Shown: in pieces, positions 45,702 through 57,600 of the stretch
Numbering within the stretch: position 1 is the stretch's first letter
Layout of the letters: every line of letters begins with the position of its first letter
Assembly: GCA_037367405.1 (NCBI GenBank)
Contig: JAZKJV010008873.1
Location: forward strand, 124,001-188,000
Reading direction: 5' to 3'
Length of the DNA stretch: 64,000 bases
Origin: Ottelia alismoides
Taxonomy: Eukaryota; Streptophyta; Magnoliopsida; Alismatales; Hydrocharitaceae
Translations under genes and position numbers: made by a program
The notes under the pieces: model-generated
The model's input: only the letters and a program-made list of their open reading frames with translations
What the model was told of the DNA's origin: nothing
The model's database searches: none

Positions 45702-45820
45702 GTTGAAAAATATTACACCAAAGAAATTGTATGGTCAATACAAGCAATTCCGGCCCAAGAATGCAGGGTTGGAGCTAGGGGTATGCGAGGGTACCCCTGT
45801 GTATTCTGGCAGCCAAACGG
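45702..45820. mobile_element. Probable right half of the Tourist-like MITE split by element 2
   Basis: Follows the duplicated ACATG and ends ...AGCCAAACGG before TTA (45821-45823). Paired with 26690-26857 on position and on the TTA duplication; the sequence symmetry is weak. Confidence 0.38.
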
Positions 45821-45823
45821 TTA

Positions 45824-46734
45824 AGGCTGTGACTTGCAAGCATCTAAGTTCGAGAGAGAGATCACTTTTTTGTTTTGACCCTTGTAATAGGAACCCTCTA
45901 TCGAAGGACTCTTTCCCGACCTTATGTTATGTTATCAAAATTAGTCTCGCATCTAAAACTCACAAAGTGTGTGTATTATAAGTGATGGGGATTATTATTT
46001 GACAACTTAGGTTTAACCAATTTGATTGGTTGTCAATGGGTTCATATGAATCCGTACCCAACAAGTTGTCAGAGCAGTTTTCTCCATGAACGGACCGAAT
46101 ATATAAGCCTCGGATGTTACATCATAACCTTACGTGCATAGCATGTATCGAAAATACCATACATTTTGGCTTTTGTTAACCTTCATTCTTCGTCCCCTTC
46201 TCCAAGGTCTCTAATGCCCGGACATGCTTTTGTCCATTCTGGGATTTTTTTTTCTGGGTCAGGCGATACAGAAACACACTTAAAAATTAAATAATAAAAA
46301 CATGCAGCACCGAAAAGATCCAACAAAAAAAAACCCAAGTTGGATCTGAACCAAGAGATCTCCACTCGTGAGGTGGGCGTGTGTGTGGTGAATCCCTCAG
46401 ATCTGCAACAGCAGAGGGAGGAAAAAGTTGAAGCAGTGAGCGTGAAAGGGGAAGGGGGAAGGAAAAAGGGCTGATGGCGATTTAACCACGCAGTCAAATC
46501 CGGGGCAGCACAGCGACAAGCACAGGGACTGGACTGGGACAACATGAGCAGCAGTACAGTATGTATGTATGTAAGTATTATTGATATTTACAAGGCAGAG
46601 AGGACAAAGCTTCTCATAAAAGCCAAACGGTTCCCGTCAGCTCCCTTCACGTGAAGTTGCCTTTTGTACTGTAGGTTCGCTTGAACCCATCCATCATCAT
46701 CCAAATTTACTGCACCTTCTAAGCCTCAGCACTA
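45824..46734. other. No gene supported
   Basis: A 120-residue minus-strand frame (46183-46545) has no domain I recognise and a composition like translated intergenic DNA. A (GTAT)n run lies near 46558-46573. I call nothing here. Confidence 0.45.
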
Positions 46735-46877
46735 CTGCAGGGATTTGCTGTAAAGGCTCACCAAGCTCAAGCTGTTCGATCAAGATCGAGCGGTTCACAT
46801 GAAATCTGATTAAAGTGCGAACTGCTCGATCTTGATCGAGTGGCTCGAGCTTGGTGAGCTTTTACAAATCCTTGCAG
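46735..46877. mobile_element. Palindromic MITE with TA target duplication (mariner/Stowaway-like)
   Basis: 143 bp folding along its length: CTGCAGGGATTTG at the left is mirrored by CAAATCCTTGCAG at the right, and both arms hold CACCAAGCTC and CGATCAAGATCGAGC. TA lies directly outside each end (46733-46734, 46878-46879). The ends differ from classic Stowaway, so the assignment rests on the TA. Confidence 0.55.
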
Positions 46878-47031
46878 TACTGCAGAGGATCTACTCTAGG
46901 TGTTAAGAGATACCCTGAATCCTGAGCTATCTAGTATTCAATTCCGATACATTGCATAGCTCCATGTATGAACTCCCTCTCATCGTTGGTGGGTGAAGCC
47001 TGTCCTCATGAATGACACGAAGGCCTCTTCT

Positions 47032-47095
47032 TTGAATTGAGATTTGTGGATTTGCCCAACTATTGAATTGAGATTTGTGGATTTGCCCAACTATT
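47032..47095. repeat. Exact 32-bp tandem duplication
   Basis: Two identical copies of a 32-bp unit starting TTGAATTGAGATTTGTGG, at 47032-47063 and 47064-47095. Confidence 0.85.
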
Positions 47096-47545
47096 GAATA
47101 AAGTGATCGCTACAAAAACCACAAGCACCCTTCCACAAGATGGACTCGCAAACTCTGAATCCATCGTACTCGTCCTTCAAACATCGATGGTAGATGTTCT
47201 TCAATCTCTGGTCGGACTGCTGATCATGTACGATGATGTACCACAAGCTATTGTACTCTGCTGGTACAATCACTATGTCTAATGTGCTCTCGAATGGATG
47301 GCATTCACTAAATGTGTAAAGCATATACCAACTTTGTAGCCAAGCTATTTCTCATTTATGTGTTCGTCACCAGGATGATAAGAGATGACACTATCGTAAT
47401 CTTTTAGAAGCTCCATACAATGCCTCTGCTTCATATTAAAGATGAACTTGAATTTCTTGTGATATATGAATATCTCAAATGACACCCCATATAAGTAGTG
47501 GCACCGTATCTTCACAATGAAGATATGATGTTTTAGGTAATTCGA
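47091..47545 (-). pseudogene. Ty3/gypsy RNase H relic
   Basis: Minus-strand pieces read like the RNase H end of a gypsy pol: HYLYGVSFEIF and MELLKDYDSVISYHPG (about 47370-47510), then DQQSDQRLKNIYH and DEYDGF (about 47110-47250) from the RNase H-integrase linker. Frame-broken and short; not Athila-type. Its upstream end is cut by the MITE at 47572-47719. Confidence 0.65.
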
Positions 47546-47571
47546 GGGTGTTATACGAACCCCCTTAGGGT

Positions 47572-47719
47572 TCGTTTGGTTGCAGGGTTGGGCAGGGTTG
47601 GCTTGGCCCAACCCGGGTTGGCCCTCCAACCAAACAGGGTTCTCCTCCTCACAGTTTACTATTCACAGGGGTACCCCTGCCCAATCCAACCATGTCCAAC
47701 CCTGCAACCAAACGAACCC
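47572..47719. mobile_element. Tourist-like (PIF/Harbinger) MITE with TTA duplication
   Basis: 148 bp. Left end GGGTTCGTTTGGTTGCAGGG, right end its near-exact inverse, with TTA outside both ends (47569-47571, 47720-47722). Inside are GGGTTGG and CCAACCC blocks that pair again. Long inverted ends with TTA are typical of Tourist. Confidence 0.75.
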
Positions 47720-47722
47720 TTA

Positions 47723-48548
47723 GGATCAGGTATATTCTTCATCCTTTGTACGTGTGCTGCTGTTCTACAATCCATACAAGAGAGCAACCTACTGCTGCCT
47801 TCCGAGAGGAGTCCGATTAAAGGGAAACTTCGTAAATTATGTCTAATAATTGTTTTGTGCTTGTTCATTTGTTTTTTCGATTTGTGTTCTACTTTCGCTA
47901 CGCACAACAGCTGGGGTTTTTGCCAAGGTCCCAATTCTGATCTTGGCTACAATTTATCTGATGATAACTGACATCAAGTATCTCAAGGAAAGTGTTTCTC
48001 ACCCACACATCTTGACGCCCTAGCAGGATGGGCCTAGGGACCGTCTGATCACACGATCATACGGTCCGTATCAATGCAGAATAGGACTATGCTGGGAAGT
48101 GGTCGTCACAGTCCGATCGTGATCGCACGAGCCCACAACAAGCATGTTATGGTATTGATTAGTACAGTCAAAACAAATTCGCAGGTTCAGAATTCGTTCA
48201 AATCTGGCTTGTAAAAATTCAATGAATTCATTTAAGAAACATCATGAAATATCGAATTTCAACTCACATGTCAATATTGAAAACTTCCGGTGGTTGAACA
48301 ATGTGCCTTCCACTAAAAGAATTCAACCAAGGACAGGAATTCAAACCCACAAAAATACATTTCCTTGGAAAAATATTGTTTTTAAAAAATAAATCTATAC
48401 AACACCGGTTCTCCGGTACTTAAAAGTGATGAATTTAGATACAAACAAAACAAAACACACATGGAAGATATTCGCTCGAGAAACAGTATTGCTGAAGAAA
48501 TATGACGATAATAAAATAACTCGTTTCAAGAAAGATATTAAACAGCGA
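47723..48548. other. Downstream flank of VPS25; no other gene seen
   Basis: AT-rich sequence that should contain the 3' untranslated region of VPS25 on the minus strand. I cannot place a polyadenylation site with confidence. Confidence 0.4.
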
Positions 48549-48670
48549 TCAGGCGGAGAATTTCACTCCCTCGTCATCAGTTGAAGATCCCTTGAACATT
48601 GCAGCTTTGCCCTTCTGTTCAAGTATACGCAGTGCACGTATCAAGATGCCACGATCTATCCCCTCAAGAT
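48549..48670 (-). CDS. VPS25: VPS25 last exon
   Basis: 122 nt following the acceptor TTTCCAG (minus strand). It encodes [20 protein letters not shown] and the terminal GVKFSA, then TGA. It completes the codon begun by exon 61326-61401 (phase 1) across the 12.65-kb intron. Confidence 0.9.
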
Positions 48671-51600
48671 CTGGAAAGAACAGTGATTCATAAGCAATTC
48701 AATGCTGACAATGAAAATTGGCATGAAAAAGTAAAATATTTGCTCCTTAGCGAAGAAATGGAGAGTCATTGGACATTTGGTAAAAGAAATGGAGAGTCGT
48801 TGGACATTTGGTAAAATGGCGAAGCCTTCTCCCACTTTAAGTAGGGTCGGCTACATGGATTCTTGCTTGAATCCATGTTGAAAGATCCGACTACTTTTTA
48901 CCTTGGCTGTCAGCTACCTAACGGATTTGAACCATGATCTTCTGGGTGGTAGACACATAGCATTGGATATTTTGTATGGCAAATAAAAGGACAAATCATT
49001 TTTCAGAATCCAAAAGTACCAATTGTGCAAAACAAAAGAAAAGAGAGCATTTCCCAAGCAGAGGAAATGGAGCATGATCTGGAACCACCTATAAGGCTAC
49101 AAGGGATCGTAGGTAGAGCGGGGGCATTTCACATATGCACGAAGCATAATCCCCCGCGGGGGCCAAACAGCCAATGATCAAGGTAGAGATATTTCGGCCA
49201 TGGGTGGGAAGTGGGACCCCGACAAAAGACAAATCCAATGAATTTCAATTCCACTTCTATCTCGAGTTATCTCCCAAAGCCAGGCCAGAAATCACTTATC
49301 TCCAATTCCCAATACTACCATCCTCAAAGATGTATACTCAGCTTGGTGCTATGGCATTGTCAACATTTATCTGCTCCGTGAACCGTAATCTGGCATACGG
49401 TGAACAATATCGAGGAACTGTCTCCTCGCTAGTTGAAGGATCTGCAGGAGAGATACACAAGTGACACTTTTTTAGTAGACATGCGAGTGGATTCATTTGG
49501 ATACAGGATAAGGATATTTGATCCTGTGATAGTAATCCTAGTGTAAAATGGTTACATCTTAATTAGACCACCCATTATGTCTCCACAGAGGATTTATCCC
49601 ATCTTTACCTCTCTTACCAATCGAACAAGAACGAATGACAAACCTGAATCTCTTATACACTCCTTATCTGAAAGATAAACTACATTCAGACAATGCATGG
49701 AATGCAAGTTCAGGTTATAAATGATACAAAATTATAAAGATGAAAAGATTAGGACACACCACACTCAGAAAGGGTGGGGACAAAATCAGGAAAGCACTTG
49801 AGAAAATACAGATCTAGCATTTTATGTATTTCCAATGGGCCTCCATAAAGCCCTTCATTCACATGTTTACCCTTACTATTAAAACCCTAAGCTTGCAAAA
49901 GTCAGCAGACTAGTTGGGCTAGCAGGCTGACTAGTGGTTTTTTTTTCACAGTTATTTATGTTTTCTTTTTCCAGTTTTTAAAGTAATTAAAGTTAAGATG
50001 CATAATATGTAATTGGAACTCAATTCTCTTTAATTCATTATAATAGTAATGAAAACGTCCAAATCTATGTAGATATATTAGAATATATGTAAAAACTGAT
50101 TTATATATTTAAGATTTTTTTGAGGTCAAAAAAGGGGGGAAACACACAAAGGTCCTATGAATCAAAATTCAAAAAATAAAAGAAAACTATTTATATATAT
50201 AAGATTTGATCCATATTTTCTATATTTTATTTATATTTATTTTGATTGATTAGTATAATCATTATATAGAAATGCCTTCTAAAAAAATAAATATTATTAC
50301 ATAATATAGTAATATTTATAGATAAATATAAAAGAAATATGGAGTGTAAGTAATTTCTAGAAATTCATTTTCCTTGTTTTGTATTAGATTAATTATAGTT
50401 ATAGTCACGGATTCATAATAAAATTCTTACGATAAGAACGAGAGAAAGAAAAGAAGAATGAAAATTTTATAAATGGATTATCATACATATTCGTGCAAAA
50501 CAATACCCGATTGTTCACAAGCAGCTGAGTATTTACTTCAAGGTATCATTTCTAACACATCCGTAGGGCTAGCTCGTACACATTGAGTACATCCTATACA
50601 TGTATCATAAATTTTTACTGAATGTGATATTGGATATATAAATTTCAGTTTTGGAAATAAATTATTTTGATCTGGTAAAAAAATCAGTAGTAAATGAATT
50701 ATATATTATAGATACCAGACAAATCAGTGTGTTTCTCTCTAAAAGAACAGTTATGAGGTGTGAAGTGGGAGAGCAAAGATGTCATAATTGGAGTTTTGAA
50801 TAAGACGACTCTTGCATTTTTCTTCTTCATATTTGAAAAGTAAAATAAGAGATGTTAAGCTTTTTATCATTCTGGCGTCGAGCTATTTTTCTACAGGACC
50901 TCCCCTACAGTATCGTCACTGCAGTAGAGTTTAACCACCAAGTTCGGGATAGATTGTTGTGGTTCCTCTACGCCTCTGCCCCAATTAAATTATATTAAAA
51001 GAGTAAAGAGAACTTACATCGGCCAAGACTCAAAGAGAGTTTTGGCATGAAAATTTACATTTCTCCATAAAAATGATCGGACATAAAAATTACACCATTT
51101 CTAGCTAACCAAATCACCCAAACAACAGCCAGCGGATAAAGCAACTCCAAATTTGGTCTATCCATATTCAAGAATAAAGAATCCCAAAAGGACTAATGAT
51201 TATGTAGGTTTAGCCAGGAGATGCCCAGATTGCGCCAAGCTTGCAAAAATCGGCCGACTAGGCCGACTAGTCGAGTCGGGGGGGTAGCCGACTCGACTAG
51301 GCCTAGTCGGCCCTTAGTCGGTCCACCCGACTAGTCGGGCCGACTAATCGGCCTAGTCGGCCGACTACTCGGCCGACTTTTACAACAAACTTTTTCATTT
51401 TTTTTGTTTTTCACTTTTTTTTAAAGCAAACATATTCTAATATGCTTAATGTTATATTTAAAGTCAATTACTTCTTTTGTTTCATCATGATGTCTATAAA
51501 ATGTACAAATATATGTATATACATAGGAAAATATGTATAAAAACTGATTTATATATTTAAAATAATTAAAAATTCAAAACCGACTAATGACTGACTAATT

Positions 51601-54600
51601 TCGACTAGTCGCCCGACTGCCGACTAATCCTTAGTAGGTGACCCCGCCGACCGAGTACCGACTACCGCTTTCTGCAACCTTGGATTGCGCCATACTGCCA
51701 AAATCTTCTCACAATGGAAGAAAATGTGATCAATAGTCTCCATCTCCTCATTGCACAGAGGACAAGGCTGGAGGTCCCTGGGAAAAGTTTGTAGCAACGG
51801 AATACAACCTCTACGGAAGAGCTAGATAAAAGCACCAATGCAACAAGGGAGCTTAAGTCTTCACTAGTCCACAATCATGAGTCAAGAAGTTGGCAGATGG
51901 TGGTGCTGGAATAAATAACTCCTTATAAGCTCGTTTGACTGAAAAGTCTCCTGTTTTCTAGGTCCAGTGATCTCTCCCACCCTCAAGACCTGAGATGAGG
52001 GCGAGATAATCTAGGAGAGATAGAAATTTATGCAAACGCTAATCAGAAAAATCAACAACAAAAAAGGACATCCAATTCTCATTCTCCCAACAGTCAGCTA
52101 CACAAGCCTCCCTATTAGCAGCTAAGGTGAAAAGCTGGGGATATCGAGACGCCAGCGTGCCACCATTAGTCCAGTCATTTGTCCAGAAGGCGAAAGTGAG
52201 TCCATCCCCGAGCACTGGTCTGAACAATATAGGCAAATAAGGGACAAGAGTGGTGATTCCCTTCTAGAAAGCTGACAAATACCTGTTACATGAGTCTTGT
52301 AGGTAAACTGCTTTATCCCACTATCACTAGACCTAATATATCTTATGCGGTTAGCAGGACTAGCCAATATATGGACAAACCCTGCTACAGTCATTGGCAG
52401 GAGTTCTCTTGATACTTCGTTATCTTAAAGGGTTTCCAGGATGTGGTATTTTCTACAGAGCAAATTGTCATTCCAATATTATTGAATATGCTAATGCAGA
52501 CTATGCAAGCTCTCCAGATGATAGGCGATCTACTACAGGGTATACTATGTTCATTTGAGGAAATCCTGTAACCTGACGTAACAAGAAACAGACTGTTGTA
52601 TATAGGTCAAGCGTTGAAGCAGAGTATAGAGCAATGGCTCATGCTATATGTGGGATCACCTTGTTAACCTCTTTTCTAACAGATATTGGTCTAACTACTA
52701 CCGTCCTAGTTTCCATATACTGTGAGTCTGTGACAACAAATTTACCATGTATATTGCAAGCAACCCATTTTTTCATAAAAGAACTAAATATATTGAAGTT
52801 GATTGCTATATTATACGAGATGATGTACGACAGGGGAAGATCTGCACTCCATATGTGTCCACCAATCTATAGCCGAATGATATCCTCATAAAGGCACTTC
52901 CCAAGAAGCAAACACTTTAGCTTATTTGCAAGTTGGGCATGATTGACAGTTATGCTCCAACTTGAGAGGGAGTGTTAGAATATTCTGTTAGAATATTGCT
53001 AGAATATCTTTCTCTTTGCCGGGACCCCCCCGGTTAATTGCGGTAGACGGAGAGAATGCCTCTGCCTTTCGAGAACTAAAGGCAGAGTCGAAGTTCAGCC
53101 CAGTAGAAAAGGCAGTCATCAAAGCCTGACGTGACGCATCTCATACTTTTGATAACATATTTATATAATAAATAAGTGGGAAATTTGCGAAGGCTTATCT
53201 TTTTTTTGAATTTATATAATAGCAAGCATTGACTATAATGATAGTTGGTTATTTGAATAATATTATGTGGTTTTCATTAATGTTCGCCATCTATATAAAT
53301 ATGTTAGTTCAAAATGTCGAGCTTGCTCTATAAAAGGTCAGAGCTGGGCCCTTGGAGTACTCTTCCCTCCTCTAGCCAATGGGACCTTCTTTCCACGGAT
53401 TCGCTAGTGAATCTCCTTTGAGCCACCTTTGCTAGCACCTCGGGCACTCAAAGACATCTCTCGTAGACCCGTGTGCCTACACCCAGAAAGAGCTCAGAAG
53501 CCTGCTTTTCCTCCCTGCTTCTACTGCCCGTACGAGCCCTATGTTATTAAGGACGAAGCCTTGTTGGAATATTCTATTAGAATATTGCTAGAATCTCTTT
53601 ATTATTGGAATATTCTCTTAGAATATTCCTAAAATCTTTTTATTTCTTTATTGTAACCCCTCAGGTGTATTATTGTATTTTCTGTTGTTTAGCTCATGAG
53701 GGTTTCATCTATATAAGGAACCCTGGAGCCTATGGAATAAATCAATCGATTCTGAGTTTTTTCACACGAGTAAACTTTCTTCACATGATACGAGCCACTA
53801 CAGACCCAACGATCTTAAGCGCTACGAAGTCCACCAACCTAGTGCAATTCCCCTAACATTCTTCCAAAATCCCAGACCCGTGCCTCCGAAAGAGGAGACC
53901 CAAAATATGGGAGCCACACCCCAACCCACCATTCGAGGAAGACCGACAATCAGCTACTGGCACTGCATTATCTGCTGCCAACACGAAGAGCATCGAGAAC
54001 TTCTCACTAAGGACATCCATCCTCAACCACTTATCCCTTCAAAATCTGAACCAGTTTCCATCCCCCATTGACATAACGAGATAAAGTTCAAGCTCACTCT
54101 TCACCACACAAGCTCTTCCAAAATGCAGATGGGCCACCATGCGGGTTTCTCCATCCCCCCAATCATCATGCATGTATGGTCTTAAGAACTAAGAATACCA
54201 AATCATCCTCGGACTCCATATTTGCATAACCCACTTGGAGAAAAGCACCTTATTCATCTTGCTCAACCACAACACACGTAACCTACCCTCTTTTAATGGT
54301 ATAGCAACCACATCCGATGCCACCATGGCAAACACCTCTCCTTTACTAACAAAAAAGCAACCCAGAAAAAACATCTAATAACACTTTCTGCGCGCTTTTG
54401 AACCTTATATGGAAGCCTATAGATCGACAAGTAGAATTAAACTCTTCATGTTGGTATGATTTGATGCTCCGTTAAAAATGTGTTATGTTGTAAAAAATCA
54501 TGATAATCATTACCTTATGAATGAAATACTCTATTTTTATGATGATTGGACATGAGCATTCAAGTAGCCGGGATTGACCCAAGATAGATATGAATGGAGG

Positions 54601-57600
54601 CGAAGAATCCATGTAGCCGACCCTACTTAATTGTGGGAAAAGGCTTTGTTGTTGTTCATTGGACATGAGCATTCAAGGCATTCTTCAAGAGAATTGACAT
54701 AAAATGCAAAAGTTCTAATCAGATTTGTTGTGCACTAACATTAAATATGTTTGCATGTTCCGACCCATATTGAAATGCATCGTTAATCTTGAAAACATGA
54801 ATAATGCAGCCATTGTTTAAATAATGACAGGAATATGAGATTGTGTTACTCTTTTCTTACAATATATTAATGAATTGAAAGGGATAGTTATGGATGAATA
54901 AAAAACCAAGGATAGCCATGAATAATGTTAGAAAATAAGAATGCGGAAGCATATCAAAAATAAAGAATAAGAACAGTGAAGAACGTGAGATTTTAACGTG
55001 GAACCGTACTTCCTAAGGAGCGGGATGAAACCACGGAAGAAGGCCTCAAAGGGCCATATGTGTCTATTGACTTCCTCATTGGATATAGGAGGTCTGAGGC
55101 TTCTTATATAGACTCCACATACTCTCCATGTCCCACCATTAGTAGATGTGAGACTAAACTCTGGATGTGGGAAATGGATCCTGGAGTGATCCATTTACCC
55201 ATCTACATGATAAGTGACACATATACTCCAATACTCCCCTCAAGCTGGAGCATGCAATGCTCAGTTTGGACAAACAGAAAGAAATCTCAAACTCACAATA
55301 CAATACACTACAAACAATATCAACTCAACACGCACAACAGCCGGCTGATGTCGAGGGCGTTGCTTCTCATGCCGTGCAGGTGAGGAGGAACAAACGGGCT
55401 AGAGTGTGAGTCAAATTGAATCTCCTCATCGGAGAGCATGAGCTCTATACTGCACCTGTCCGAGTCACTGCAACTGGAAATGAGTCTCCACTTGGAGAAC
55501 TCTATCCCGCCACATCATGTGGATAACTGCTCCATCTTTGAAAAGGCCAAACTTGAAAAAATCGTGGAGACATCCTCGTCGGAGTCCATGGTCACTGGAG
55601 AATGGAGTTTGAAAAAGTCTTCTCATCGGAAAACTGGGTCTCTCCCATACTGGCTCAGAGAATGGGATCTCTACTCTGGAGTCCCTACGAATCACATGAA
55701 AATTCTGGCCAAAACAAAAGATGGGGACCACAACATATGATGACCAACAGATGCACATCTGATTCAGGACTTGGAATCTGAATTTCGAGTCTAAAAACTG
55801 AATAACTGTAGAGTATGAAATCTGGCTGGCCTAGAATACGGAAACTTGAGAATCTGACAATCTGGCCTGTAGAACACTACACAATACTCCTTCTTTCTCC
55901 CAGACTGGTCGGAAATCAATGGCGTCGATCAAGTTGGGAGAAGACAAGAAAATGAGGAAACAAAAATATCGCATATGCCGATCTCCTTTTTTCGGCTCCC
56001 CTCTTTTTTTAATCAAAATCATTTTTCCCGACTATTTCAATTTTTCTTTTCTTTTTGAAAAAATAGGCATCACATTTCTCTTTTTTTTGTAAATAAGTTG
56101 TTTCAAAAAAAATTACGGCTTCTCTCTCTCTTTTTTAAAAAGACAATCCACCTCTTTTTTTCCTTCAAAACAGGCCCTTCTTTTTTTCTTGGGCTTGCGG
56201 TCTTTATTTAGGTCCATGCTTGGTAACCCTCGTCACGAAAGCCGTCGCCTTGCGCCTGGAGAGAGGGAGATCATCGCACCTCCTCGAGGATGCTCTGGAC
56301 TTGGGTTCGCCGCCAAGAAAAGGGCACTGCCTCGGCACGAGATTGAGTGCTGGCGTCGCCTCTGATCTGCCGGGAGGCGAGATCGGGGTTGTCACCTGGA
56401 ACATGGAGCTTCACGCTTGATGGGTCTTCGATGGAGTTGGAAGGTGGCTGGAGATGGATGCGTGATCGCCGCCTGCTATCTGAAGTTTAAGGGGCCTCCG
56501 CCTGGTGGTTGCATCACTGCCTCTCATGGAAAGATTGTGCCCTGGCGGTGGTGCGTCCCTTCTTCTTCGGTAGCTGCATGCCTGGAGGTGCGTCGGAGGG
56601 GGGGGGCGACGATGGCACCAAGGGGCTGCAGGGGCTGCGTCAGATAACAGTTGCACAGAGGAATGAGGGCTTCTCGAAGATCATCTCAAACTTAGTGGTT
56701 GTCGCCTGGAACTGGTGGATGTTCCGCCTGGAGCAGGGGAGGGTCGCTTGGGGCTCGATGCCTCCTTCATGTGGTGGTGCTTCTCCGTGAAGAGGATCCA
56801 GTGCCTGGTGTAGGAGATCACCACAAAGACTTTTTGAGAGAAATTTTCTCTCGTGAGATAGGATTCCCCTCCTAGGAACCCGTTAGTGCTCTGGAGGAGG
56901 ATCTGGAACAGGTCACCGGATCGGCTAGGGTTGCGTTTACTGCTCTTCTTACTGTTTCAGGTCGTCCGATGCCGCCGGAGGTGCAGTTCCTCCTCCTGCA
57001 ATTGATGAGGCTCTACCTCCTAGAGTTTCATTGCTCGATAGATGTTGTCGATGGCCTGCATCGTTGGATCTTCACGAAATCTCCAAAATGACAATTCCAA
57101 GAACTTGCAAAATTAGGGTTTCAAGAGAAACCCTAGAACTTGATACCGAACACGGATAATAATCTTCAAACAAAGATCTCACATGCTCTTATAATCGAAT
57201 CTCGAACAAATAAATAATTAACATAAAATTCTCGAGAATCGAACCCATTCTGATACCATGTTAGAAAATAAGAATGCAGAAGCGTATCGGAAATAAAAAA
57301 TAAAAACAATGAAAAACACGGGATTTTAACGTGGAACCCTAGCGAGATGAAACCATGGGAGAAGGCCTCAAAGGGCCATATGTGTCTATTGACTTTCTCA
57401 TTGGATACAAGAGGTCTGAGGCTTTTTATATAGGCTCCACAGACTCTCCAAGTCCCGCCACTGGTGGATGTGGGACTAAACTCTGGATGTGGTAAATGGA
57501 TCCTGGAGTGATCCATTTACCCATCTACATGATAAGTGACGCATATACTCGAACAAATACCACGAGCATTTGGCTAAGTGAAATATTGGTGGCTAATAAA

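Noticed and set aside
46183..46545. 120-residue minus-strand frame with a hydrophobic middle
   Set aside because: No homologous motif I recognise, no splice context, low-complexity ends. Kept as unassigned.
46558..46575. (GTAT)n run as a regulatory site
   Set aside because: A plain short microsatellite with nothing tying it to a gene.
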